Below are positions 48,502 to 57,378 of a stretch of 64,000 nt of DNA, one piece after another. The notes below the pieces were generated by a model. The model did not search any database. It worked only from the letters and a program-made list of their open reading frames with translations, and had not been told where the DNA came from. How positions within the stretch are numbered: position 1 is the stretch's first letter; each line of letters opens with the position of its first letter. The position numbers and the translations under genes were made by a program. This DNA is from Nocardioides perillae (GTDB lineage: Bacteria; Actinomycetota; Actinomycetes; Propionibacteriales; Nocardioidaceae), in assembly GCF_013409425.1 (NCBI RefSeq), contig NZ_JACCAC010000001.1, positions 2,852,001 through 2,916,000 of the forward strand, in the 5' to 3' direction.

Positions 48502-50370
48502 TCAGCCGACGAGTCGGGGGTGGCCGCAGGCCGGCGGCGCGACCCCCAGCACGTCGGCCCCGGCGACCCGGACCCCGAGGAGGCGGGAGAGCGGCACCAG
48601 GGCCTGGTTCACGTTGGCGACGACCGCCGCGGTCGAGGTGCCGACGACGCTGCTGCTCACCGCGGACAGCAACCCGGTCAGGTTGAGCTGCCCGACCGGC
48701 ACCGCCTCGACCCGCACCGCACCCAGCAGCGTGGTGACCCGCACCGAGGCCGAGCTGCCGGTCGCGTCGAGCACGACCGACGGGCTCGGCAGGGCCACGG
48801 GACCCGCCGTGGTCGACGGCTCGGCGTCGAGGTAGGTGCGCGGCGGTGCGACGTAGAGCGTCGGCGACGCGGCCGCCTGGGCCGGCGTGGTGACGCTCGC
48901 GGTGTTGCGCAGGCGCAGGTCCAGCACGACCTCGACCTTGCCCACCACGCCGAGCAGCAGCCCGAGCGAGGACAGCACGGAGTCCAGCGTGCCGCTCGGG
49001 AGGAGCGAGCTCGTCGTGCCGGTGTCGAGGGTGCCGGTGACCCGCAGCGGCAGCGACACCGAGGTGGTGAGCAGTCCGCTCTGCACCTGGACACCGATCG
49101 TGTCCGGGTCGGCGACGGTCCCCTCGCCGCACCGTGCAGAGACGAGGCGGCCCGTGGCGCTGCCGAGCTCCGCACGGACGCTCAGCGTGCCGGCCTTGCT
49201 CGTCGGGTCCGAGGGGATGCCGACGTCGAGCGAGCCGAGCGAGCCGAGGCCCACCTTGTTCGGGAGCGCGAAGCCGAGGTCGGCCGCGACCTCGACCTGC
49301 GCGGTGCGCGCCTCCGCCTGGCCCAGCAGCCCGCAGGCCTGCTGCGGCGCCTGGATCGCGCGGAGGGCGATGGTGCCGTTGCTGACGTGCGGCGCGGCCC
49401 AGGCCACCCCGGTGTCGAGGAAGTTGTTGCCGTTGGACACCTCGGCGGCGACGCCGAGGGCCGCCGAGCCGAGCAGGTCGACGAGGTTGACGCGCCCCTC
49501 GAGGACCGAGCCGGCACCCACCGCCAGCACGTCTGCGACGTCCACCCGGAGCGTCTGCGACATCTGCTGGGACATCTGCAGCACGGTGCCCTGCGCGGCG
49601 GTGTCCCCGTCCTGGCCCAGCACGCGGGCGGAGGCGGCCAGCAGGTCGGCCACCTTGACCGCCGGCAGGGCGGCGAGCTGGTCGGTCGTGCCGGCCCCCA
49701 GCTCCGCGGCGAGGAGGGGCAGGTCCACGAAGGTCTGCAGCAGGCCCTGGTAGCCCACGGCCTTGAGGTTCAGGCCGAGCGCGTCCTGCACGGCTGCCTC
49801 GAAGACGCCGAGCACCGCCGCGTCGCCGGAGCTGAGCGCCGCGGCGAAGGACCCGAGCCGGAAGCAGGCGAAGGTCGAGGCGTTCGCCAGCGCCGTGCGC
49901 TGCGCGCCACCGCTGCCCGGGGCGAAGCCGAAGTCGACGGACGTCGCGGCCTCGACGAGCACCCCGTCGGGCTCGGCACCGGACGGCACCGGAGCGAGGG
50001 CGCCCGAGGCGAGCCGGACGGGCTCGCCGGTGAGCGCGTCGACGTCGACCAGCGTGGCGGTGACCTGGGGCGGGTCACCGAGCGTCAGGTCGTCGTTGCG
50101 GGCCACGCTCTTGCCCAGGGCCACCTGCAGCGGGTCGTGGGTCGCGTCCCCCGCGGTGATCTGCGCGGCCGTGCGGCCGTCGAGGAGCCGGGCGAGGTCG
50201 AGCGCCACGATGTCGGCGACGGCCTGCATGTCGCGACGGGCGACCCGCTGCATGCCGAGGTCGACGGCGAAGGCCGCCATGACCAGCAGCACGCTCGCCA
50301 TGACGGCGACCAGCGCGAGCACCCCGCCCCGCTCGTCGCGGCGCCGCCGGCGCAGGGCCCGGCCGACCAT
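48502..50370 (-). CDS. TadG-like protein with long secreted domain
   Basis: 622 aa. N-terminal RRRRDERGGVLALVAVMASV and LLVMAAFAVDLGMQRVARRD form the Tad-type membrane segment. The secreted part is unusually regular, rich in Leu/Val/Ala/Ser/Thr, with AVADIVALDLARLLDG early and VQSGLLTTSVSLPLRVTGTL later, few Cys and no VWA metal site. It ends APPACGHPRLVG. ATG 50370 overlaps the TadE stop by one base. Probably exported and surface- or pilus-associated; function unknown. Confidence 0.78.
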   Translation of the reverse strand: MVGRALRRRRRDERGGVLALVAVMASVLLVMAAFAVDLGMQRVARRDMQAVADIVALDLARLLDGRTAAQITAGDATHDPLQVALGKSVARNDDLTLGDPPQVTATLVDVDALTGEPVRLASGALAPVPSGAEPDGVLVEAATSVDFGFAPGSGGAQRTALANASTFACFRLGSFAAALSSGDAAVLGVFEAAVQDALGLNLKAVGYQGLLQTFVDLPLLAAELGAGTTDQLAALPAVKVADLLAASARVLGQDGDTAAQGTVLQMSQQMSQTLRVDVADVLAVGAGSVLEGRVNLVDLLGSAALGVAAEVSNGNNFLDTGVAWAAPHVSNGTIALRAIQAPQQACGLLGQAEARTAQVEVAADLGFALPNKVGLGSLGSLDVGIPSDPTSKAGTLSVRAELGSATGRLVSARCGEGTVADPDTIGVQVQSGLLTTSVSLPLRVTGTLDTGTTSSLLPSGTLDSVLSSLGLLLGVVGKVEVVLDLRLRNTASVTTPAQAAASPTLYVAPPRTYLDAEPSTTAGPVALPSPSVVLDATGSSASVRVTTLLGAVRVEAVPVGQLNLTGLLSAVSSSVVGTSTAAVVANVNQALVPLSRLLGVRVAGADVLGVAPPACGHPRLVG

Positions 50371-50846
50371 CAGCTGACCTCGGCGCTCGCCGTGTAGACG
50401 AGGTGGTCGGGCATGACGATGCCCAGGCCCGGGAAGACCGGCGTCAGCGGCTCCGCCTCGTAGTCGTAGTCGACCGTGACCTCGAAGCACGTCGTGCAGG
50501 TGGTGCTGCGCACCACCGTGCACACCAGCGGCCCGCTGCCGCACGTGAGACCGTAGGAGGCCAGCGCGCTCTCCACCGCGGTGCGCGCGTCGGTCGTGCG
50601 CGTGGCGTCGGTGGTGGCGGGCGGCGCGACCGCCGCGGCCCGGGCACCCTCGGCCGCCGCCTGGCTCACTGCCTGGCGGAAGCTCAGCATGTAGCCGTAG
50701 CTGATGATGCCGAAGAGGATCAGCGAGAGCGGGATCAGCACGAGGCCGAACTCCACCGCGGCCGCGCCGCGCTCACCGTCCACGCCGCGCGCTCGACGTC
50801 GTCGGCGCGCGCCGAGGCGTGCGTGTGCGCTGATCCCCACCAGCAT
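50370..50846 (-). CDS. TadE-like pseudopilin protein
   Basis: 158 aa. Basic start, then ERGAAAVEFGLVLIPLSLIL with the Glu-containing helix and GIISYGYMLSFRQAVSQAAA. The secreted domain has a CTVVRSTTCTTCFEV cysteine cluster. GGGGAGGG lies 6 nt before ATG, and TAGCAT (50884-50879) about 33 nt upstream is a plausible -10. First gene of the upstream TadE/TadG group. Confidence 0.85.
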   Translation of the reverse strand: MLVGISAHARLGARRRRRARGVDGERGAAAVEFGLVLIPLSLILFGIISYGYMLSFRQAVSQAAAEGARAAAVAPPATTDATRTTDARTAVESALASYGLTCGSGPLVCTVVRSTTCTTCFEVTVDYDYEAEPLTPVFPGLGIVMPDHLVYTASAEVS

Positions 50847-50878
50847 GCGAGTCCCTCCCCAGGTGATCCCGTGCCTCG

Positions 50879-50884
50879 ATGCTA
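50879..50884 (-). promoter_or_regulatory. -10 box for TadE/TadG group
   Basis: TAGCAT on the minus strand; predicted leader about 26 nt with GGGGAGGG before ATG 50846. Confidence 0.4.
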
Positions 50885-50987
50885 GGGAGCAGGGGGCGTC
50901 CCGTCCGCGGATCGGGACCTTCGGCCCGGACCGGTGGTCCGCTGGTCCAGACCGCAGGCTGCGGGAGCGTCGGCGGGGAGGCCCGGG

Positions 50988-51296
50988 TCAGGCCTCCGGC
51001 GGGTCCATCTCGGCGGGCGTGAGCTCCTCGACGTTGACGTCCTTGAAGGTCAGCACCTTCACGTTCTTCGCGAAGCGCGCCGGGCGGTAGACGTCCCACA
51101 CCCAGGCGTCGCTCATGGAGACCTCGAAGAACACGTCGCCCTGCTCGGTGCGGGCCTTCACGTCGACCTGGTTGCACAGGTAGAAGCGGCGGTCGGTCTC
51201 GACGACGTACTTGAAGATCCGCGAGACGTCGCGGTACTCGCGGTAGAGGTGGAGCTCCATCTCCGCCTCGTACTGCTCGAGCTCCTCGGCGCCCAT
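50988..51296 (-). CDS. DUF2469-family protein
   Basis: 102 aa, acidic and cytoplasmic. Matches the actinobacterial DUF2469 family almost end to end: EELEQYEAEMELHLYREYRD, VVETDRRFYLCNQVDVKAR and WVWDVYRPARFAKNVKVLTF. GGGAGG lies about 4 nt before the ATG. In many actinobacteria it sits between rnhB and yraN; here other genes separate it from both. Role not known. Confidence 0.93.
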   Translation of the reverse strand: MGAEELEQYEAEMELHLYREYRDVSRIFKYVVETDRRFYLCNQVDVKARTEQGDVFFEVSMSDAWVWDVYRPARFAKNVKVLTFKDVNVEELTPAEMDPPEA

Positions 51297-51383
51297 GCCA
51301 CCTCCCGCGTCGTCGGACGGCTCATTGTGCCCTGCACGTCACGGCGCCACGGGTCCGACCACCCGACTGGCACCCTGGTGGAC

Positions 51384-52649
51384 GTGGCGGGGACGCAGGC
51401 AGCCGAGGTCGTCGTGGTCGGGGCCGGGCTCGCCGGTCTGGCGTGCGCGGTCGAGCTGCAGCGGCACGGTGTCGCCGTCGAGGTGCTCGAGGCATCCGAC
51501 GCCGTCGGCGGCCGGGTCCGCACCGACGTCGTCGACGGCTTCCGCTGCGACCGCGGCTTCCAGCTGCTGAACCCGAGCTACCCGGCCGCCCGGGCCCTGG
51601 TCGACCTGGACGCCCTCGCGCTGCAGGTCGCGGGCCGCGGCGTCGAGGTGCTGCGCCCGAGCGGCGTCGCACGGCTGGCCGACCCGACGCGGCACCCGCG
51701 CGACCTGCCGGCGACGTTGGCCAGCGGCCTCGTGCGCCCGGGCGAGCTGGTGCGGCTGGGCCGCTGGGCCGCACCTGCACTCGGCTCCGTCGACCGGCTG
51801 CTGCGCCGGCCCGACCGCACCCTCGGCGCGGCGCTCGACGCGGCCGGCCTGCGCGGGTCGCGCGACCGGTTGCGGCGCGAGGTGCTCGAGCCCTTCCTCA
51901 CCGGGGTGGTGGCCGACGACCCCGCTCAGGTCTCCGAGCGGTTCGCGCGGCTGCTGCTCCGCAGCTTCGCGCTCGCCACGCCCGGGCTCCCCGCGGCCGG
52001 CATGCAGGCCCTGCCCGAGCAGCTCGCCCGTCGGCTCGCGCAGCCGGTGCGACTCGCCCACCCCGCCCACGGCGTACGCCGCCGCGACGACGCCGTCGAG
52101 GTGCTCACCGCGCACGGCACGTGGCGGGCGCGCGCGGTGGTCGTCGCCACCGACCCCCGAGCGGCCGCCGCGCTCACCGAGCAGCCCGAGCCCGCGACCC
52201 GGGGTCTGGCGACGTGGTGGTTCACCGCACCGGAGCCCGTGTCGTCGTCGCCCTTCCTGCGCGTCGACGGCACGCGCGGGGGCCCGGTGATCAACACCAC
52301 CGTGGTCTCGGCGTGGGCCCCGACCTACGCGCCCGCGGGCCGACCGCTCGTGGCGGCGACGGCCCTGCTCGGCGCGGGCGCGGCCCCACGGGAGGACGAG
52401 GTGCGCCGACACCTCGCCGCACTGTGGCAGCGACCGACCGACACCTGGGAGGTGGTCGTGCGCCACGACGTGCCGCACGCGCTGCCGGCTGCCCCGCCCC
52501 CGCTGCGGCACCGCCGGGAGGTCGACCTCGGGGGCGGCCTGCTGGTCGCCGGCGACCACCGCGACACCGGGTCCATCCAGGGCGCCCTGGTCTCCGGACG
52601 CCGGGCCGCCCGGGCCGCCCTCGCCCACGTCACCGCGGGTGCTCGGTGA
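51384..52649 (+). CDS. FAD-dependent amine oxidase / phytoene desaturase-like oxidoreductase
   Basis: About 421 aa. Dinucleotide-binding start EVVVVGAGLAGLACAVELQR then VLEASDAVGGRVRTD, and the C-terminal FAD motif GGLLVAGDHRDTGSIQGALVSG (in part). The middle substrate domain is unassigned. Similar to protoporphyrinogen-oxidase-like flavoproteins of unknown substrate. Two GTG codons (51378, 51384) could start it; CACCCT 7 nt before 51384 may be a -10 box, but this is weak. The stop overlaps the DUF2071 start as GTGA, so the two are a coupled pair. Confidence 0.82.
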   Translation: MAGTQAAEVVVVGAGLAGLACAVELQRHGVAVEVLEASDAVGGRVRTDVVDGFRCDRGFQLLNPSYPAARALVDLDALALQVAGRGVEVLRPSGVARLADPTRHPRDLPATLASGLVRPGELVRLGRWAAPALGSVDRLLRRPDRTLGAALDAAGLRGSRDRLRREVLEPFLTGVVADDPAQVSERFARLLLRSFALATPGLPAAGMQALPEQLARRLAQPVRLAHPAHGVRRRDDAVEVLTAHGTWRARAVVVATDPRAAAALTEQPEPATRGLATWWFTAPEPVSSSPFLRVDGTRGGPVINTTVVSAWAPTYAPAGRPLVAATALLGAGAAPREDEVRRHLAALWQRPTDTWEVVVRHDVPHALPAAPPPLRHRREVDLGGGLLVAGDHRDTGSIQGALVSGRRAARAALAHVTAGAR

Positions 52650-53476
52650 GCGGCGCCGGACCGCGCCTCGACCCCGAGGGCCCGCCGCTGCGGGGTCGCG
52701 CCCTCATGTCGCAGTGGTGGCACGACCTGGCCTTCGTCCACTGGCGCGTCGACCCGGGCCTCGTCACGCCGTGGCTGCCGCACGGTGTGCGCCCCGACCT
52801 CTTCGACGGGTCGGCCTGGGTGGGCCTGGTGCCCTTCCGGATGCTCGACGCCGCCGTGGGCGCCGGCCCACCCGTGCCCTGGCTCGGCACCTTCCTGGAG
52901 ACCAACGTGCGCACCTACTCCGTCGACGAGCAGGGGCGCCACGGGGTGGTCTTCTGCTCGCTGGACTGCGAGCGGCTCGCGGCGGTCGCAGGGGCCCGAG
53001 CGGTCTTCGGCACGCCCTACCGGTGGGCGCGCATGCGCTTCGAGCACCGGCCCTCCGGGCGGCCCGACCGGGTGGGCGACCGCGTCGCCTACGCGACGTC
53101 GCGCCGCGAGCGCCCCCGCGGCGCCGGCGGCCGCCTGGAGCTCGAGGTGCGCGAGCCACTGTCCGCGCCCGGCGACCTGGAGGTCTTCCTCACGGCGCGC
53201 TTCGGGCTGCACACCACGGTGGCAGGACGCAGCTGGTGGGTGCCCAACACCCACGCCGCCTGGCCGCTGCACCGCGCCCGCGTCACCGGGCTCGAGGACC
53301 CGGTCGGCGCACCGGGGCTGCTGGCCGCGGCCGGCTTCCCGGGACTGGACGCCGGAGGCCGTGCACCCGACTCGGTGCTCTTCTCACCCGGGGTGCGCAC
53401 CCGCTTCGGACTCCCCCAGCGGCTCGAGGCCCGCGGCGCGGCGCACGTTGACGAAGCGCCACCGGTGCACCGGTGA
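52646..53476 (+). CDS. DUF2071-family protein (acetoacetate decarboxylase-like fold)
   Basis: 276 aa. DUF2071 stretches: MSQWWHDLAFVHWRVDPGLV, PWLPHGVRPDLFDGSAWVGL, FRMLDAAVGAGPPVPWLGTF and ETNVRTYSVDEQGRHGVVF. No transmembrane segment. GTG 52646 overlaps the FAD oxidoreductase as GTGA. Function unknown; the coupling suggests a shared small-molecule pathway. Its last 93 bp overlap the 3' end of rnhB on the other strand. Confidence 0.88.
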   Translation: MSGAGPRLDPEGPPLRGRALMSQWWHDLAFVHWRVDPGLVTPWLPHGVRPDLFDGSAWVGLVPFRMLDAAVGAGPPVPWLGTFLETNVRTYSVDEQGRHGVVFCSLDCERLAAVAGARAVFGTPYRWARMRFEHRPSGRPDRVGDRVAYATSRRERPRGAGGRLELEVREPLSAPGDLEVFLTARFGLHTTVAGRSWWVPNTHAAWPLHRARVTGLEDPVGAPGLLAAAGFPGLDAGGRAPDSVLFSPGVRTRFGLPQRLEARGAAHVDEAPPVHR

Positions 53477-54076
53477 CGGGCCGTGGCGCAGCAGCGCCTC
53501 CTGGTGCAGGTCGGTGGTGTAGCCCTTGTGGACGGCGAAGTCGTAGGCGGGCCACTGCCCGTGGAGCTCGGCCATGATCCGGTCGCGCGTGACCTTCGCG
53601 ACGACGGACGCGGCGGCGATGCAGGCCGCGACGCGGTCGCCCTTCCACACCGCGAGCCCCGGCACGCCGAGCCCGTCGACCGGGAAGCCGTCGGTCAGCA
53701 CGTAGGCGGGCCGCACGTCGAGCAGCGCGACGGCGCGGCGCAGCGCCTCGACGTTGGCGACGTGCATGCCGAGCCGGTCGCACTCCTCGGGTCCGACGAC
53801 GACCACCGACCAGGCCGCAGCTCGGCGCACCACCTGCTCGTAGCAGCGCTCGCGCGCCCGCTCGGTGAGCAGCTTGGAGTCGGCGAGGCCGGGCACGACC
53901 CCGGCCTTGCCGGCCGGCAGCACGACGGCCGCGGCCACCAGCGGGCCGGCGCACGCGCCCCGGCCGGCCTCGTCGACGCCGGCGACCGGGTCGAGACCGG
54001 TGCGCCGCAGTGCCCGCTCGTAGCCGTAGAGCCCGGCGTCGCGCCGCACCGTCGCCCCGCGGGGCAGCACGCTCAC
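53384..54076 (-). CDS. rnhB: Ribonuclease HII
   Basis: Removes ribonucleotides from DNA and RNA primers. 230 aa. Catalytic start GVDEAGRGACAGPLVAAAVV (D35, E36), DSKLLTERARERCYEQV, VLTDGFPVDGL and AAASVVAKVTRDRIM. The family fold ends near HRWRFVNVRRAAGLE; the last 12 residues are a short extension lying over the DUF2071 gene. GTG 54076 is used; it follows lepB by 18 nt. Confidence 0.95.
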   Translation of the reverse strand: MSVLPRGATVRRDAGLYGYERALRRTGLDPVAGVDEAGRGACAGPLVAAAVVLPAGKAGVVPGLADSKLLTERARERCYEQVVRRAAAWSVVVVGPEECDRLGMHVANVEALRRAVALLDVRPAYVLTDGFPVDGLGVPGLAVWKGDRVAACIAAASVVAKVTRDRIMAELHGQWPAYDFAVHKGYTTDLHQEALLRHGPSPVHRWRFVNVRRAAGLEPLGESEAGAHPG

Positions 54077-54094
54077 CGCGGGCTCACCGGCCCG

Positions 54095-54940
54095 TCACCG
54101 ACCCTGCCCGGCGGCCCCGTCCTGGGAACCCTCGGGCACGTCGGCGAAGGTCTGGGCCGGCCGCTCCACCCACTCGAAGCGCGACGCCGGCCACGCGAGC
54201 ACGAAGACCTTGCCGACGACGAGGTCGACCGGCACGAACTCCCGCCCGGGCACGCACTCGGTCTGGTCGTCGCGGCAGATGCGGCGCGAGGAGTCGGCGG
54301 AGTTGCGCCGGTTGTCGCCCATCACGAAGACGTGGCCCTCGGGCACCGGCCCGGCGGTCCAGTCGCAGGTGCCGGTCATCGGCCCGTTGCACGGCGAGCT
54401 CGGGTCGTCCTTGACGTAGGGCTCCTCGAGGGGCACGCCGTTGACCCGGATGCGGCCCTGCCCGTCGCAGCAGGTCACGGTGTCGCCCGCGACCCCGATG
54501 ACGCGCTTCACGAGGTGCCCGCCGGTCGGGTAGAGCCCGATGGCCGAGAGCACGCGCGAGACGGGGTTGGTCGGGCCGGCCGCCTCGACCGCGTTGAGCC
54601 AGCCACCCGGGTCCTCGAAGACCACGACGTCGCCGCGCTGGGGGCCGCCGTCGCCCCAGTAGGACACCTTCTGCACCAGGATCCGGTCGTTGCGCACGAG
54701 CCCGGGCTCCATCGACTCCGAGGGGATGTAGAAGGCCTGGAGGAAGAGCGCCTTGATGACGACCGCGAGCAGCACCGCGATGCCGAGCAGGAGCACGGTC
54801 TCCTGCCACAGCGGCAGCGGGCGGCGCGCCTGGCGGTCACCACGCGACGCGGGGCGGGACGCAGCGGACCGCGACCCCTCCCCCGGTGCGCCGCCGGGAG
54901 TGCCGGGGGCGGGGGTGGAGTCGCGGTCCGAGGTGGTCAC
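54095..54940 (-). CDS. lepB: Signal peptidase I
   Basis: Membrane protease that removes signal peptides on the outer face. 281 aa. A Pro/Ser-rich cytosolic start, one helix (TVLLLGIAVLLAVVIKALFL, residues about 48-67), Ser76 in PSESMEPG, Lys145 in GHLVKRVIGVAGDT, and box E-like GDNRRNSADSSRR. GTG 54940 lies 6 nt after TAGGCT, so a leaderless mRNA is likely, although it follows rplS by 43 nt. Confidence 0.96.
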   Translation of the reverse strand: MTTSDRDSTPAPGTPGGAPGEGSRSAASRPASRGDRQARRPLPLWQETVLLLGIAVLLAVVIKALFLQAFYIPSESMEPGLVRNDRILVQKVSYWGDGGPQRGDVVVFEDPGGWLNAVEAAGPTNPVSRVLSAIGLYPTGGHLVKRVIGVAGDTVTCCDGQGRIRVNGVPLEEPYVKDDPSSPCNGPMTGTCDWTAGPVPEGHVFVMGDNRRNSADSSRRICRDDQTECVPGREFVPVDLVVGKVFVLAWPASRFEWVERPAQTFADVPEGSQDGAAGQGR

Positions 54941-54946
54941 CGCCAG

Positions 54947-54952
54947 AGCCTA
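54947..54952 (-). promoter_or_regulatory. -10 box for lepB (leaderless)
   Basis: TAGGCT on the minus strand, 6 nt before GTG 54940. Confidence 0.55.
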
Positions 54953-54983
54953 ACGAGCGACCGGTCGAGCCGGTGCGGGGGCC

Positions 54984-55337
54984 TCAGGCCTCGCGACGCT
55001 CCTTGATCTTCGCCTTCTTGCCGCGCAGGTTGCGCAGGTAGTAGAGCTTGGCGCGGCGCACGTCACCGCGGGTGACGACCTCGATCTGCTCGAAGATCGG
55101 GGAGTGCAGCGGGAAGGTGCGCTCGACGCCGACGCCGAAGGACACCTTGCGCACGGTGAAGGTGCGGCCGATGCCGGAGCCGTGGACGCGGATCACCACG
55201 CCCTGGAAGACCTGGACGCGGGAGCGGTTGCCCTCGACGACCTTCACGTGGACCTTGAGGGTGTCGCCGGCGCGGAAGTCGGGGACGTCGTCGCGCTTCG
55301 CCGCGTTGCCGATCTCGGCGATCAGGTGGTTGGTCAT
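54984..55337 (-). CDS. rplS: 50S ribosomal protein L19
   Basis: Structural 50S protein at the subunit interface. 117 aa. Core stretches: [60 protein letters not shown] and [20 protein letters not shown] 55337 gives the standard [10 protein letters not shown]; a start at 55358 would add seven atypical residues. GAGGAG lies about 4-5 nt upstream. Confidence 0.98.
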   Translation of the reverse strand: MTNHLIAEIGNAAKRDDVPDFRAGDTLKVHVKVVEGNRSRVQVFQGVVIRVHGSGIGRTFTVRKVSFGVGVERTFPLHSPIFEQIEVVTRGDVRRAKLYYLRNLRGKKAKIKERREA

Positions 55338-55543
55338 GTCTCTCCTCACGGGTGCCACAGGTCAACCGTGTGCGGGGATCGTGTCTGCGTGGCGGTCCAG
55401 CGCACGAGGCCGGCGGCGCTGCGCACCCCCTGTGGCAGGAGCGCGGCGCAGACCCCCCTGCCGGAGCAGGTCCTCGGGAGGGTCCGGGTTTGACCGGCTG
55501 GACCGGTCGGCAAGTCTGCCACAACGCCCGGACCGCACCGAAA
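55338..55543. other. rplS leader region
   Basis: 206 bp between trmD and rplS. A small hairpin GACCGG/CCGGTC lies at 55492-55508 (loop of 5). No convincing -10 hexamer was seen on the minus strand, so rplS may be read from trmD or from an atypical promoter. Confidence 0.4.
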
Positions 55544-56704
55544 TCATCGTCGGCGCGGGCGGGTGAACCACACGGCGCCGTCGGGCGCGTCGAGCTCGGG
55601 CCGCGCCCGGAAGCCTGCCGCCCGGTAGAGGCGGTGGTTGCGCACGCTCCCCCGTCCCGTCAGCAGCCGGTAGGACGTCACCGCGTCGGGGGCGACGTCG
55701 AGGGCGTGCTCGAGGAGGCGACGGCCCAGGCCCCCGCCCTGCCGGTCCGGCGCGACCATCAGCCGTCCGACCTCCCAGACCGTCGACCCCGCGACCTCCG
55801 GGCGCGCGCGCACGGAGCCGACGAGGCGGGCGCCGTCGCGCACGACGTACGTCGACCAGGCGGCGAGGCCGTCGACGACCTCGGCGAGCGTCTCGTGGGC
55901 CGCCGGGATGTGCACCCCGGGGTTCTCCTGCTGCTCGGTGAGCCAGCAGGCGCGCTGCAGGGTCAGCAGCTCGCCGGCGTCGGCGCGCACGGCGGGGCGC
56001 ACCAGGAGCTCGCCGGGCGCGGTGGTGGCGGTCAGCAGGTCGGGGCGCCGCTCGGCCGTGCGCCGGCGCGACTGCGCAGCGCGCCAGGCGGCGATCGCGC
56101 CGTGGTCGCCGCTGAGCAGCACGGCCGGCACCTCGAGCCCGCGCCACGCGGCGGGCTTGGTGTAGACGGGGTACTCGAGCAGGCCGTCCTCGTGGGACTC
56201 CTCCACCAGCGAGGCAGGGTTGCCCATGAAGCCCGGCAGCAGCCGGACGACGGCCTCGAGCAGCGCCAGTGCGGCGACCTCGCCACCGTTGAGCACGTAG
56301 TCGCCCAGGGAGACCTCGAGCAGCTCGGTGCGCGCCGCGGCGTGCTCCAGGACGCGGGCGTCGATGCCCTCGTAGCGCCCGCAGAGCACGACCAGGCGGT
56401 CGCGGCCGGCCAGCTCGCGGGCCATCGCCTGGGTGAAGGGGCGGCCGCTGGGGGTCGGCACCACGACGGTGGCGCCCTCGACCTCGAGGGCGTCGAGCGC
56501 CTCCCCCCACGGCTCGGGCCGCATCACCATGCCCGCGCCGCCGCCGTAGGGGGTGTCGTCGACGGTGCGGTGGCGGTCGTGGGTCCACTGCCGCAGGTCG
56601 TGCACCCGGAGGTCCAGCAGGCCCTTCTGCTGCGCCTTGCCGGGCAGGGACAGCTCGAGGGGGCGCAGGTAGTCGGGGAAGATGCTGACGACGTCGGCCC
56701 GCAC
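55544..56704 (-). CDS. trmD: tRNA (guanine-37-N1) methyltransferase fused to GNAT domain
   Basis: 386 aa, about 150 longer than TrmD alone. Residues 1-225 are Trm[48 protein letters not shown] (knot), [20 protein letters not shown] and [14 protein letters not shown] with the likely catalytic Asp173. Residues about 232-380 are a GNAT acetyltransferase: [40 protein letters not shown] and [16 protein letters not shown]. No stop or ribosome site lies between them, so it is a true fusion in this sequence. GTG 56704 starts 4 nt after rimM. Confidence 0.93.
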   Translation of the reverse strand: MRADVVSIFPDYLRPLELSLPGKAQQKGLLDLRVHDLRQWTHDRHRTVDDTPYGGGAGMVMRPEPWGEALDALEVEGATVVVPTPSGRPFTQAMARELAGRDRLVVLCGRYEGIDARVLEHAAARTELLEVSLGDYVLNGGEVAALALLEAVVRLLPGFMGNPASLVEESHEDGLLEYPVYTKPAAWRGLEVPAVLLSGDHGAIAAWRAAQSRRRTAERRPDLLTATTAPGELLVRPAVRADAGELLTLQRACWLTEQQENPGVHIPAAHETLAEVVDGLAAWSTYVVRDGARLVGSVRARPEVAGSTVWEVGRLMVAPDRQGGGLGRRLLEHALDVAPDAVTSYRLLTGRGSVRNHRLYRAAGFRARPELDAPDGAVWFTRPRRR

Positions 56705-56708
56705 CGGC

Positions 56709-57251
56709 TCAGGCGTCCTCGGGCAGCGGGGCCACGAGGCCCGGGCGGTCCGCGACCACGACCCTCCGACCGGCGAGGTCGACCTCGGGCACGAGTGCCT
56801 TGACGAACGGCACGAGCGTGTCCCGCCCGTCGGGGGTGCGCACCTGCAGCAGGTCCTGGGCGCCGCCGTGCACGAGCCCGGTCACCTCGCCCAGCGGCCG
56901 ACCGTCGAGGTCCTCGACCGCGAGGCCCTCGAGCTGGTGGTCGTAGAACTCGTCGGGGTCCTCCGGCACCGCGTCGGCCGGCACGTCGACGTGCAGCACC
57001 GTGCCGCGCGCGGCCTCGGCGGCGTCGCGGTCGCCCAGCTCGGCGAAGACCACGAGCAAGGTGCCCTGGTGCACCCGGGTGGAGGTCACGGTGAGCGAGC
57101 GGGTCGGGGTCTCCGGGCGCACGCCCCGCAGCACCGCCCCGGGCGCGAAGCGCCGCTCCGGCTCGTCGGTGCGCACGTCGACGGTCACCTCGCCGCGGAT
57201 GCCGTGCGGCTTGCCGATGCGGCCCACGACGACGTCGACGGTCTCTGCCAT
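56709..57251 (-). CDS. rimM: 16S rRNA processing protein RimM
   Basis: Late 30S assembly factor that binds S19. 180 aa. Start [20 protein letters not shown], then [20 protein letters not shown], and a C-terminal PRC-barrel with [20 protein letters not shown] and [21 protein letters not shown] 57251 has GGAGGAG about 10 nt upstream. A perfect hairpin separates it from khpA. Confidence 0.96.
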   Translation of the reverse strand: MAETVDVVVGRIGKPHGIRGEVTVDVRTDEPERRFAPGAVLRGVRPETPTRSLTVTSTRVHQGTLLVVFAELGDRDAAEAARGTVLHVDVPADAVPEDPDEFYDHQLEGLAVEDLDGRPLGEVTGLVHGGAQDLLQVRTPDGRDTLVPFVKALVPEVDLAGRRVVVADRPGLVAPLPEDA

Positions 57252-57325
57252 GGCGCGGTGTCTCCTCCGGTCGGGGGGTGCGGTGCTGGTGCTGGGGCTG
57301 GGCCGGGGCTGGGCCGGGACGACGA

Positions 57326-57356
57326 ACGGGTGCCGCCCCGGTGGGGCGGCACCCGT
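57326..57356. terminator. Perfect 14-bp hairpin between khpA and rimM
   Basis: ACGGGTGCCGCCCC (57326-57339), loop GGT, GGGGCGGCACCCGT (57343-57356). It lies about 22 nt after the khpA stop on the minus strand. Attenuator or terminator; its core resembles the rpsB-tsf hairpin. Confidence 0.7.
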
Positions 57357-57378
57357 GCGTGCACGTGCGGAGCGCTGG

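Noticed and set aside
45519..50846. TadG-like proteins as VWA-containing TadG
   Set aside because: I could not find a DxSxS metal site in either large domain, so I only claim the N-terminal Tad-type segment.
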